Source of the DNA: Bacillota bacterium
GTDB lineage: Bacteria; Bacillota; Clostridia; Oscillospirales; Acutalibacteraceae
Length of the DNA: 43,466 bases
Assembly: GCA_029008595.1 (NCBI GenBank)
Contig: JAQXJH010000023.1
Location: 1 to 43,466 of the forward strand
Reading direction: 5' to 3'
Under the pieces are notes generated by a model. It was not told the origin of the DNA, made no database searches, and was given only the letters and a program-made list of their open reading frames with translations. Positions 35,296 to 43,151 of the stretch are shown piece by piece. Every line of letters begins with the position of its first letter. Position 1 is the first letter of the stretch. A program made the position numbers and the translations under genes.

Positions 35296-35865
35296 ATGGA
35301 AAAGAAAAGCAGCGCTTTTTTTTCGTTTTTGAAAAGCGAAAAGGGCGGCAAGATAATTCTGGCCATTGGGATTCTCGCAATTCTTTGTATTTTTCTTTCC
35401 GGCTATTTTTCCGGCGGAGACGGGGAAAAATCGTCTCAGGCCCAGCCGGGAGAAGCGCAGATCCTTTCCGCCGACGAATATGCTGCGAAGCTGGAAAATA
35501 AGCTGACCGATATTGTCGGCAGCATTGCCGGGGCAGGAGACTGCAAGGTGATGGTCACCCTGGAAAACGGTATTCAGTACGTTTATGCGCAGGAGGAAAA
35601 AATCAGTGAAAATAAAACGCAGGACAGTACAAACAGCACTACCCGGACGCAGGAAAGCGGAGATCAGCAGAGAACGTATCTGATTGTGGACGGCGGCTCC
35701 GGCAAACAGGCGCTTGTGGTAACCGAGGTGCAGCCCACCATCAAAGGCGTAGTCATCGTCTGTCAGGGCGGCGATGTCCCGGCGGTGCAGCAGCGGATCA
35801 TCAATGCGGTCACGACGGCGCTCGCCGTAAATTCCACCAGAGTCTGCGTGGCTCCGTTGTCATAA
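35296..35865 (+). CDS. spoIIIAG: Stage III sporulation protein AG
   Basis: A 189-residue protein with one N-terminal membrane anchor (about 20-38) and an extracytoplasmic ring-forming domain (IAGAGDCKVMVTLENG, IKGVVIVCQGGDVPAV). In Bacillus SpoIIIAG forms a large ring between the two membranes. ATG 35296 follows AGAAAGGATC. Confidence 0.92.
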   Translation: MEKKSSAFFSFLKSEKGGKIILAIGILAILCIFLSGYFSGGDGEKSSQAQPGEAQILSADEYAAKLENKLTDIVGSIAGAGDCKVMVTLENGIQYVYAQEEKISENKTQDSTNSTTRTQESGDQQRTYLIVDGGSGKQALVVTEVQPTIKGVVIVCQGGDVPAVQQRIINAVTTALAVNSTRVCVAPLS

Positions 35866-35935
35866 TCCGTCCCGCAGGCGCGTACAATTTGCGTAAAGAC
35901 ATGCGGGTCGCGCAGCAGAAAGGAACGGTCACAAC

Positions 35936-36532
35936 ATGATAGAAAAAAGACATATTGTTCTTGCGGCACTGGTACTGGCACTCGGAACGGCGGTATATAT
36001 CAACTGGCGCTTTTCAGGCCCGAGCGCCGTGCAGAGCGGAGCTGCTGTTTCCCAGACAAACATCGGGGATGCCCAGTATGTAAACGGTTCGGAAACGGCA
36101 ACTTCGGTGATCCCGGCAGAAAGCGGAAACCCATCGGGTACGTCCGCTTCGCAGCCGCCGGCAGAATCGCTGACGCCAAGCGCGGAAAGCTACTTTACCG
36201 AAGCGTCGCTTTCCCGGCAAAAGGCGAGGGACGAAGCCACCGAACTGCTGCAGCAGACGGTAAAAGCGGCCGAGTCGGATGAAAAAGCCAAAAAAGAAGC
36301 CGTCGATCAGCTGGCGGCGATCGCGAAGAATATCGAGCAGGAGTCCAAGATCGAAAGCATGCTGAAAGCCAAAGGGTTTTCGGGGTGTCTGGCGTTTCTG
36401 GAAAACGACAAGGCGAATATTCTGGTGGCAAGCGACGGTCTGTTAGCCAATCAGACGATCACCATCAAGGATATCGTCAAAAATACGGCGGGAATTCCGT
36501 TTGAGGATATTATCATTGTCGAAGTCAAGTAA
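35936..36532 (+). CDS. spoIIIAH: Stage III sporulation protein AH
   Basis: A 198-residue protein with an N-terminal anchor (about 7-23, ending in AVYINWRF, a family hallmark) and a helical/ring-building domain (about 90-198). SpoIIIAH binds forespore SpoIIQ across the intermembrane space. The preceding sequence is AAAGGAACGGTCAC. A hairpin follows at 36597, so the sporulation operon probably ends here. Confidence 0.92.
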   Translation: MIEKRHIVLAALVLALGTAVYINWRFSGPSAVQSGAAVSQTNIGDAQYVNGSETATSVIPAESGNPSGTSASQPPAESLTPSAESYFTEASLSRQKARDEATELLQQTVKAAESDEKAKKEAVDQLAAIAKNIEQESKIESMLKAKGFSGCLAFLENDKANILVASDGLLANQTITIKDIVKNTAGIPFEDIIIVEVK

Positions 36533-36596
36533 CCGCGCAGGCTGCGGCGGACCAGGGGATCGTTCCGGCCGGTACCGCAGAAAAGTATCGGATCAA

Positions 36597-36632
36597 CAGA
36601 GTCTTTTCCCGCTTTCAGCGGAAAAGGCTCTG
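36597..36632 (+). terminator. Hairpin after spoIIIAH, likely terminator
   Basis: CAGAGTCTTTTCCCGCT (36597-36613) pairs almost completely with AGCGGAAAAGGCTCTG (36617-36632). The following T tract is short (TTTGCTG), so termination may be partial. Confidence 0.6.
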
Positions 36633-36687
36633 TTTGCTGTGTGCGGACGGAAAAGCGGAAGAAGACGAATGCTCCGGTGCTGTTTTA

Positions 36688-36713
36688 ATGTATATGCAGA
36701 GAGAAATGTATAT
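36688..36713 (+). repeat. Direct repeat upstream of the nusB promoter
   Basis: ATGTATAT occurs at 36688-36695 and 36706-36713, 18 bases apart, just before the -35 box at 36721. It may be a regulator site or only AT-rich promoter context. The 367-base gap between spoIIIAH and nusB otherwise contains two hairpins and the promoter. Confidence 0.25.
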
Positions 36714-36720
36714 TTTTGCG

Positions 36721-36749
36721 TTGAATATTCGATAACGGTGTGGTAAAAT
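36721..36749 (+). promoter_or_regulatory. Sigma-A promoter of the nusB operon
   Basis: TTGAAT (36721-36726), a 17-base spacer and TAAAAT (36744-36749), with TGG just before the -10. It would drive nusB and the genes that follow, independently of sporulation. Confidence 0.75.
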
Positions 36750-36802
36750 AAAATTAAATTTGCACTTGCACAACAGAATGACCGGCGGACTGTCGTTCCG
36801 GC

Positions 36803-36843
36803 ACACGCCCTCTGCATTGTGGATGTGCGGAGGGCGTGTTTTT
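36803..36843 (+). terminator. Terminator between the nusB promoter and nusB
   Basis: ACACGCCCTC (36803-36812) pairs perfectly with GAGGGCGTGT (36830-36839), followed by five T. A flanking TTCCGG/CCGGAA can extend the stem. It ends a short transcript of about 85 bases and would have to be read through to express nusB. Confidence 0.8.
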
Positions 36844-36899
36844 ATCCGGAAGGAAACAGTTTGTGATTTTCCTCAAAACGGAAAGGAATGGTTGATCAG

Positions 36900-37388
36900 A
36901 TGAAGGAACTGAAACGAAGTGAACAGCGCGAACAGGCGTTTGCCATTATTTTTGAAAGGATCTTCAACGAGGCACCTTTGGAGGAATTGGTGGATAACGC
37001 GCTGCTGGCGCGCGATTTTGAATTGTGCGACTATGCAAAAAAAACTGCCGAGGGTGTACAGGAGCATCTGGAGAAAATCGATGCGGCAATTGAGCGGTAT
37101 GCCGTTGGCTGGAAAAAGCAGCGCATCTCAAAAGTCGCGCTGGCCATCCTTCGCCTTGCCGTATATGAAATGATGTATGAAGAAGAGGTTCCGGTTGCTG
37201 TTGCGGCGAATGAAGCGGTAGAACTTGCAAAAAAATATGCAACACAGGCGGACGCTTCGTTTATCAACGGGATCCTGGGCAGTATTTCGCGTGAAGAAAA
37301 CAGCGCAGCGCAGCCATCCGTTGAAGAAGACCGGAACGGGGAAGAGCAGACCACGGGGGAAGCCGCCCAACCGGAGGAGAAACAATGA
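36900..37388 (+). CDS. nusB: Transcription antitermination protein NusB
   Basis: NusB with NusE binds boxA RNA and supports rRNA antitermination. The 162-residue protein shows the family pattern (KRSEQREQAFAIIFE, ILRLAVYEMMYEEEVPVAVAANEAVELAKKY, FINGILGSI) with a charged C-terminal tail of about 28 residues. ATG 36900 is used; ATG 36888 lies inside the ribosome site. The stop overlaps the next gene as ATGA. The spoIIIA-nusB-xseA order matches Bacillus, minus the acc and folD genes. Confidence 0.93.
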   Translation: MKELKRSEQREQAFAIIFERIFNEAPLEELVDNALLARDFELCDYAKKTAEGVQEHLEKIDAAIERYAVGWKKQRISKVALAILRLAVYEMMYEEEVPVAVAANEAVELAKKYATQADASFINGILGSISREENSAAQPSVEEDRNGEEQTTGEAAQPEEKQ

Positions 37389-38320
37389 GCTGCGTGCTGG
37401 GGATCGATACCAGCAACTACACGACCTCCGCAGCGCTGTATGACAGCGAAAGCAATGCCATGCTGCAGCAGAAAATGCTGCTTCCCGTGCGGGAGGGCGC
37501 GCTGGGTTTAAAACAAAGCGACGCGGTGTTTCATCACACGCAGCAGCTGCCGCAGGTGCTGAAAAAGCTCTTTGCCGGAACAGGGCGGAAACCGGATGCC
37601 GTCAGCGTGTCCGTCCGTCCGCGCGATCAGGAAGGCTCCTATATGCCGTGTTTTACCGTCGGAGCGGGAACGGCTTCGGCAATAGCTTCGGCGTTTTCGC
37701 TGCCGCTGACGGAATGCTCGCACCAGCACGGTCATCTGGCCGCCGCGCTTTATTCCTGCGGAAAGCTGGAGTGGGTTCACCGGCGCTTTCTGGCGTTTCA
37801 TGTTTCCGGAGGAACGACCGATGCGCTGCTGGTGGAGCCGGACGCCGAAAAAGTATTTTCTCCGCATCTCGCGGCGTCTTCGCTCGATCTGAAAGCGGGA
37901 CAGGCCGTTGACCGGGTCGGCGTAATGCTCGGGCTGAGGTTCCCGGCCGGCCGGGAACTCGACCGGCTGGCAAGGCAGAGCACGGCGGAGTTCAGGATCC
38001 GTCCGACCCTCCGCGGCTGTGACTGTTCGCTTTCCGGAATCGAAAACCAATGTAAGAAGATGCAGCAGCAGGGAGAAGCACCTGCCGATATTGCAAAATT
38101 CTGCATCGAATCCGTCTGCGCCGCGCTGGACATGATGACAGAGCGCCTGCTGCAGAAATACGGAAAGCTTCCGCTGGTCTTTGCCGGCGGCGTTATGTCA
38201 AATTCCATCATCAGCGCCAGGCTTGGTGAAAAATATGGGGCCAGCTTTGCCGCGCCGGAGTTTTCCTGCGACAATGCCGCGGGGGTGGCGCTGCTGGGCT
38301 GGATGAAGCTTGATCCATAG
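37385..38320 (+). CDS. TsaD/Kae1-like (peptidase M22 family) protein
   Basis: A 311-residue ASKHA-fold protein with TsaD features: GIDTSNYTTSAAL, metal-site histidines H113 and H117 (SHQHGHLAAAL), SGGTTDALL, FPAGRELDRLA, AGGVMSN and CDNAAG near the end. TsaD makes the N6-threonylcarbamoyl modification of tRNA A37. This copy is somewhat shorter than canonical TsaD (about 335-340) and divergent, and it lies in an operon with nusB and xseA rather than with tsaB/tsaE, so a paralogue is more likely than the essential enzyme. ATGA overlap with nusB; GGAGGAG ribosome site. Confidence 0.82.
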   Translation: MSCVLGIDTSNYTTSAALYDSESNAMLQQKMLLPVREGALGLKQSDAVFHHTQQLPQVLKKLFAGTGRKPDAVSVSVRPRDQEGSYMPCFTVGAGTASAIASAFSLPLTECSHQHGHLAAALYSCGKLEWVHRRFLAFHVSGGTTDALLVEPDAEKVFSPHLAASSLDLKAGQAVDRVGVMLGLRFPAGRELDRLARQSTAEFRIRPTLRGCDCSLSGIENQCKKMQQQGEAPADIAKFCIESVCAALDMMTERLLQKYGKLPLVFAGGVMSNSIISARLGEKYGASFAAPEFSCDNAAGVALLGWMKLDP

Positions 38321-38339
38321 GAACGGAGGCGAAGTCCCG

Positions 38340-39557
38340 ATGAAACGCCCGATGGTTCTCACCGTTTCGCAGCTGACGACCTATCTGCGTGCGCTGCTGG
38401 AAGGTGACGAAAACCTGAACGAACTTTACCTGAACGGTGAGATTTCCAATTTCAAGGCGCACTCGGCATCCGGGCATTTTTATTTTGATCTGAAGGATGA
38501 CCGTAGTGTGATCCATGCCGTGATGTTTTGCCGGCAGGCGGCCCGGCTCCGGTTCCGACCGGAGGACGGAATGTGTGTTCTGGCCCGCGGGCATGTTTCC
38601 CTTTATGAAAAAAGCGGACAGTATCAGTTCTACTGCGATGATCTGCAGCCGGACGGAGCAGGCGCTCTGGCAGTTGCCTTTGAACAGCTTCGTACAAAGC
38701 TGCAGCGGGAAGGTCTGTTTGACCCCGCCCGCAAACGGGCGATCCCGGCTTGTCCGATGCGCGTCGGGATCATCACTTCTCCCACCGGCGCCGCTCTGCA
38801 GGATATGCTGCATGTCACAGCCCGCCGTTTTCCGCTGGCAAAAATCGTTTTTGCTCCTGTTCTTGTGCAGGGAGCCGGTGCAGCGGAGCAGATCGCGCAG
38901 GCTGTGCGCCGGATGAATGAACAGCAGGCGGCAGATGTGCTGATCGTCGGGCGCGGAGGCGGTTCTGCCGAAGACCTCTGGGCGTTCAATGAAGAACCGG
39001 TCGTGCGGGCGGTCGCGTCTTCGCGTATCCCGGTCATCTCTGCCGTCGGTCACGAAACAGACACCACGCTTTGTGATTATGCGGCCGATCTGCGTGCGCC
39101 GACCCCGTCGGCGGCAGCGGAATGTGCCGTTCCGGAGAAAGAAGCGCTGCTGCTCCGGCTGGCAGGCTGGAGAGGTGCGATGGAGAATGCGATTTCCGCG
39201 CAGCTGGAACAGTGCGAACGCCGGTGGAAGGCGGCAGCCTCGCGCCGATGCCTTTCCGTGCCGCAGATGCTTTATGAAAACCACCGTATCCGTCTGGATG
39301 AGCTGACCCGCCGCATGAGTGATTCCTCCCGGCGGCTGCTTGAGCAAAAGGGGATTCGTTTTTCCTCGGCTTGTGCGCATCTGAATGCGCTCAGCCCGCT
39401 GGCGGTCATTTCCCGGGGGTATGCAATGGTAGAAAAGGACGGAGCCGTGCAGAATTCTGCTGCGGGGCTTCTGCCCGGCGACCGGATCACAGTGCGGATG
39501 CGGGACGGCGCTCTGCGGTGCCGGGTAACCGAACGACCGGAAAAGGAATGTGAATAA
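38340..39557 (+). CDS. xseA: Exonuclease VII large subunit
   Basis: The catalytic subunit of exonuclease VII, which digests single-stranded DNA. The 405-residue protein has an N-terminal OB-fold (LTVSQLTTYLRALLEG, LNGEISNFK), a catalytic region with DVLIVGRGGGSAEDLWAFNE and SAVGHETDTTLCDYAADLRAPTPSAAAE, and a helical C-terminus. ATG 38340 follows GGAGGCGAA; in-frame ATG 38310 lies within the previous gene. Confidence 0.96.
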   Translation: MKRPMVLTVSQLTTYLRALLEGDENLNELYLNGEISNFKAHSASGHFYFDLKDDRSVIHAVMFCRQAARLRFRPEDGMCVLARGHVSLYEKSGQYQFYCDDLQPDGAGALAVAFEQLRTKLQREGLFDPARKRAIPACPMRVGIITSPTGAALQDMLHVTARRFPLAKIVFAPVLVQGAGAAEQIAQAVRRMNEQQAADVLIVGRGGGSAEDLWAFNEEPVVRAVASSRIPVISAVGHETDTTLCDYAADLRAPTPSAAAECAVPEKEALLLRLAGWRGAMENAISAQLEQCERRWKAAASRRCLSVPQMLYENHRIRLDELTRRMSDSSRRLLEQKGIRFSSACAHLNALSPLAVISRGYAMVEKDGAVQNSAAGLLPGDRITVRMRDGALRCRVTERPEKECE

Positions 39558-39558
39558 T

Positions 39559-39780
39559 ATGGCAAAAAAAGAACAAAACTTTGAAGAATCGATGCAGAGG
39601 CTGGAGGAAATCGTCCGTCGGCTGGAGTCGGGCGAAGAGCCTCTGGATGCTGCGCTGAAACTGTTTGAAGAAGGAACAAAGCTGGCACGCGCATGTGAAA
39701 AAACGCTGAAAAATGCGGAACAGAAAATTGCGCTGCTCACGGCAGAGCCGGCCGCCGGAAAGGAAGCCGAAAACGAATGA
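39559..39780 (+). CDS. xseB: Exonuclease VII small subunit
   Basis: A 73-residue helical protein with the XseB pattern NFEESMQRLEEIVRRLESGE and LKLFEEGTKLARACEKTL. It binds XseA in large excess. ATG 39559 is preferred to GTG 39550; AAAAGGAA lies about 11 bases ahead. It starts one base after the xseA stop and overlaps ispA by four bases. Confidence 0.95.
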   Translation: MAKKEQNFEESMQRLEEIVRRLESGEEPLDAALKLFEEGTKLARACEKTLKNAEQKIALLTAEPAAGKEAENE

Positions 39781-40667
39781 AAACAGCAAATGAATTATTT
39801 GAAGCATATCTGCCGATGATTGAAAAGGGGCTGGATTCTTTTCTGCCGCCGGAAAATGCCGCAGACCCGGAATGTTCCGTGCTGCACCGCGCCATGCGGT
39901 ACGCCGTGATGGGCGGCGGAAAACGGATCCGTCCGGTGCTGACGCTGGAATTCTGCCGCCTCTGCGGCGGGGATCCGGCTGCCGCGCTGCCGTTTGCCTG
40001 CGCGCTGGAGATGATCCATTCCTATTCCCTGATACACGATGATCTGCCGTGTATGGATGACGACGATCTGCGCCGCGGCAAACCCTCGACCCACAAGGCG
40101 TTCGGGGAGGCAACGGCTCTGCTGGCCGGAGATGCGCTGCTGAACCGCGCGTTTGAAACGGCGCTTTCTGCCGGGCAGCTGCCGCCTGCGGCGGTGCTGC
40201 AGGCAACAAAATGCCTGGCGGAGCTGTCCGGTGTTTCGGGAATGATCGGCGGGCAGATGATCGACCTGGAATCGGAAGGCAGGCGTGTGGGGACAGATAC
40301 GCTGCGGCGGATGGATCAGGGAAAGACCGTCGCGCTGATCCGGGCAGCCTGCCGGATGGGCTGCATCATCGGCGGGCGGACGGAAATGCTTCCTGCGGCG
40401 GATACCTATGCGGAAAATATCGGTCTGGCCTTTCAGATCCGTGACGATATGCTCGATGTGGAAGGTGATGCGGCCTTGCTGGGAAAACCGGTCGGCAGCG
40501 ACGCAGAAAACGAAAAATCGACCTATGTTTCCCTGCTTGGACTGGAACAGGCAAGCCGTCTGGTGGAGCAGATGACAGAGACGGCAAAACAGACGGTCGC
40601 CCCGTTCGGAGAATCGGCCGCAGCGCTCTGTGATCTTGCAGAAATGCTTGCGCACCGCGTTCACTGA
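39777..40667 (+). CDS. ispA: Polyprenyl synthetase (geranyl/farnesyl diphosphate synthase)
   Basis: Condenses IPP with allylic diphosphates, giving C10-C15 precursors. The 296-residue protein has both aspartate-rich motifs, HDDLPCMDDDDLRRGKPS and FQIRDDMLD, and GGKRIRPVL near residue 42. The insertion typical of the short-chain bacterial type (DDLPCMDDDD) fits farnesyl synthases. ATGA overlap with xseB. Upstream of dxs, so it shares the isoprenoid theme with dxs and ispH. Confidence 0.95.
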   Translation: MKTANELFEAYLPMIEKGLDSFLPPENAADPECSVLHRAMRYAVMGGGKRIRPVLTLEFCRLCGGDPAAALPFACALEMIHSYSLIHDDLPCMDDDDLRRGKPSTHKAFGEATALLAGDALLNRAFETALSAGQLPPAAVLQATKCLAELSGVSGMIGGQMIDLESEGRRVGTDTLRRMDQGKTVALIRAACRMGCIIGGRTEMLPAADTYAENIGLAFQIRDDMLDVEGDAALLGKPVGSDAENEKSTYVSLLGLEQASRLVEQMTETAKQTVAPFGESAAALCDLAEMLAHRVH

Positions 40668-40697
40668 GTTGTCTGATACGGAAAGGAACACGCATTC

Positions 40698-41153
40698 ATG
40701 AATTTTTTTCAGGATCTTATTTCCAACCGCACCGTCATCGCTGTTTTCGTTGCATGGTTGGCTGCGCAGGTCATCAAAACGCTGCTGTATTTTGTCCGCA
40801 ACCGCAGTTTTGATCTGGAACGGCTGTACGGTGCAGGCGGAATGCCAAGTTCACATTCTTCCATGGTCATGGCGCTCACAGCTTCCATAGCAAAATACTG
40901 CGGGGCAGGTTCGCCGCAGTTTGCCATTGCGCTTTGTTTTGCGCTGATCGTGATCTATGACGCAATGGGAGTCCGGCGGCAGGCCGGCGAGCACGCCAAA
41001 ATGCTCAATCTGATCACCAGCCTGTTCCAGATGCAGCCAGGCAATGAAGAGATCAAGGCAAAGTTCAACGAACTCAAGGAGCTGCTTGGTCATACGCCTT
41101 TGGAGGTCGCCAGCGGAACGGCGCTCGGGATCCTGATCGGCGTGCTGGTCTGA
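40698..41153 (+). CDS. Divergent PAP2 family membrane protein (YuiD-like)
   Basis: A 151-residue protein with about four hydrophobic segments and the GGMPSSHSSMVMAL motif of the divergent PAP2 (DUF212) family, plus DAMGVRRQAGEHAKMLN. Related to acid phosphatases that act on lipid phosphates; the true substrate is not established. Position between ispA and dxs invites a role in isoprenoid diphosphate handling, but this is inference. GGAAAGGAAC lies ahead of the ATG. Confidence 0.88.
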   Translation: MNFFQDLISNRTVIAVFVAWLAAQVIKTLLYFVRNRSFDLERLYGAGGMPSSHSSMVMALTASIAKYCGAGSPQFAIALCFALIVIYDAMGVRRQAGEHAKMLNLITSLFQMQPGNEEIKAKFNELKELLGHTPLEVASGTALGILIGVLV

Positions 41154-41163
41154 GATTCTCCTA

Positions 41164-41192
41164 TTGAATTAATACACAGTTTCATGTATAAT
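41164..41192 (+). promoter_or_regulatory. Sigma-A promoter of dxs
   Basis: TTGAAT (41164-41169), a 17-base spacer and a perfect TATAAT (41187-41192), about 90 bases ahead of dxs. No terminator lies between the PAP2 gene and this promoter, so dxs is likely served by both transcripts. Confidence 0.8.
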
Positions 41193-41279
41193 GATTAACA
41201 GGCAGACTGCGGCGGAAACGGTTCTGGCGCCGCAGCTCATGTTCTGGGCGCACGATTCACAGAAAGGTATGGTCGATCC

Positions 41280-43151
41280 ATGGCTCAGTCATTGCTGCAG
41301 CAAATTCAACAGCCGGATGACGTAAAAAAAATTCCGGAAGAAGAGCTTCCGGCGCTTTGCGAAGAAATTCGGACGAAGCTGATTGAAACGGTTGCCGAAA
41401 ACGGAGGTCACCTTTCTTCCAATCTTGGTGTTGTCGAGCTGACAGTGGCGCTTTATCGGGTCTTTTCTTTTCCGGAGGACCAGCTCGTCTGGGACGTCGG
41501 TCATCAATGCTACACGCATAAATTATTCACCGGCCGCCGGGAATCGTTTTCCACGCTGCGGAAGGAAGGCGGCATTTCGGGATTTCCCAACCGGGCGGAA
41601 AGCCCGCTGGACATTTTCAGCACCGGCCACAGCAGTACGTCGATCGCTTCTGCGCTGGGGCTTGCCTGCGCCAATGAGATCGCGGGAAAGAAAGACTGCC
41701 ATGTGGTTTCGGTGATCGGGGACGGGGCGCTTTCCGGCGGTCTTGCTTACGAAGGACTGAATAATGCCGGGCGCTACCGCCGCAATTTTACGGTGATCCT
41801 CAATGACAATAAAATGTCGATCAACCGGAATGTCGGCGCGATGGCGCGTTATCTTGCGGTCATCCGCACCAAAAACGGATACCGGAACGTGAAAAACGGG
41901 CTGGAAAGCTTTTTGAAGCACATTCCGGTGGTCGGTTCTTCTTTGCGCAATGCTCTTGCCCGCGCCAAGGGGATGCTGAAAAATACGATCTATCATTCGA
42001 ATATTTTTGAAGAGATGGGGTTCCATTATATCGGCCCGATCGACGGGCACGATATTGCCACTCTGGAACGGGCGCTCATGATCGCGCGTGACGCCGATTA
42101 TCCGGTGCTGATCCACGCGTGTACGGTCAAGGGCAAGGGATATTCTTTTGCCGAAAAAAATCCGCGTGTTTTTCACGGGATCGGCAGCTTTGATGTTGAC
42201 ACCGGCGAAAAGCAGCTTTCGGGCGACGGATACTCCGATGTGTTCGGGCAGGAGCTTTGCGCCATTGCGGAAAAAGACCCGACGGTCTGCGCGATTACCG
42301 CAGCCATGAAGGCGGGAACCGGTCTGACGCAGTTTGCGCGCAGCTTCCCCGGCCGTTTTTACGATGTGGGGATCGCAGAAGAATGCGCGATTCCGTTTGC
42401 CGCGGGTCTTGCGGCAAATGGGATGAAACCGGTGTTTGCGGTTTATTCCACCTTCCTGCAGCGCGCTTACGATCAGCTGATCCACGACGCCGCATTGCAG
42501 AATCTGCGGATCGTTCTGGCGGTGGATCGCGCCGGGTTTGTCGGTGACGACGGCGCAACGCATCAGGGACTGTTTGACCCGGCATTCCTGAATTCCATTC
42601 CCGGGCTGACCGTGTATGCGCCGACCTATTTTGACGAGCTGCGCCGGATGCTGCAAAAGGCGATTTATGAGGGCAGCGGCCCTGCGGCGGTGCGGTATCC
42701 GCGCGGTGTGGAACCGCAAAAGCCTCAGAAACTCGCGCTTTCCGGCGGGGAAAATGATTTCGATCTGATTCCCGGTGCCGAAGCTTCGGTTCTGCTTGTC
42801 ACCTACGGCAGGCTGTTTGCCGAATGCCTGCGGGCTGCCGGTCTGCTGGCGCAGCGCGGGATTGCGGTTTCGCTGCTGAAGCTGAACTGCATCCGTCCGG
42901 TTCCGCAGCAGGCCGTTGAAAAAGCGGCAGAATATCCGAATGTCTTTTTTGCAGAGGAATCGGTTGCAGCGGGCGGCGTGGGAGAACATTTCCTGCGGCT
43001 GCTGACCGAACAGGGATTTTCGGGAAAATTCCGCCTGAGCGCCGTGCAGGATCGCTTTGTGGCGCATGCCTCCGAGCGGCGGCAGATGGAGCAGAACGGA
43101 CTGGACGCAGAGTCTGTTGCCGATATTATTACGATGGAGTGTTCACATTGA
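41280..43151 (+). CDS. dxs: 1-deoxy-D-xylulose-5-phosphate synthase
   Basis: Thiamine-diphosphate enzyme joining pyruvate and glyceraldehyde-3-phosphate, the first step of the MEP isoprenoid pathway. The 623-residue protein has WDVGHQCYTHKLFTGR, the cofactor motif GDGALSGGLAYEGLNNAG, the catalytic glutamate region FYDVGIAEECAI and the transketolase C-terminal domain. ATG 41280 follows AGAAAGGTATGGTCGATCC. The stop overlaps tlyA by four bases. Confidence 0.97.
   Translation: MAQSLLQQIQQPDDVKKIPEEELPALCEEIRTKLIETVAENGGHLSSNLGVVELTVALYRVFSFPEDQLVWDVGHQCYTHKLFTGRRESFSTLRKEGGISGFPNRAESPLDIFSTGHSSTSIASALGLACANEIAGKKDCHVVSVIGDGALSGGLAYEGLNNAGRYRRNFTVILNDNKMSINRNVGAMARYLAVIRTKNGYRNVKNGLESFLKHIPVVGSSLRNALARAKGMLKNTIYHSNIFEEMGFHYIGPIDGHDIATLERALMIARDADYPVLIHACTVKGKGYSFAEKNPRVFHGIGSFDVDTGEKQLSGDGYSDVFGQELCAIAEKDPTVCAITAAMKAGTGLTQFARSFPGRFYDVGIAEECAIPFAAGLAANGMKPVFAVYSTFLQRAYDQLIHDAALQNLRIVLAVDRAGFVGDDGATHQGLFDPAFLNSIPGLTVYAPTYFDELRRMLQKAIYEGSGPAAVRYPRGVEPQKPQKLALSGGENDFDLIPGAEASVLLVTYGRLFAECLRAAGLLAQRGIAVSLLKLNCIRPVPQQAVEKAAEYPNVFFAEESVAAGGVGEHFLRLLTEQGFSGKFRLSAVQDRFVAHASERRQMEQNGLDAESVADIITMECSH

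Noticed and set aside
41523..43067. Long open frame antisense to dxs (514 codons)
   Set aside because: A shadow of dxs with no family match or start signal. Similar frames opposite yebC, mltG, yunB/ligA and spoIIIAE were dropped for the same reason.
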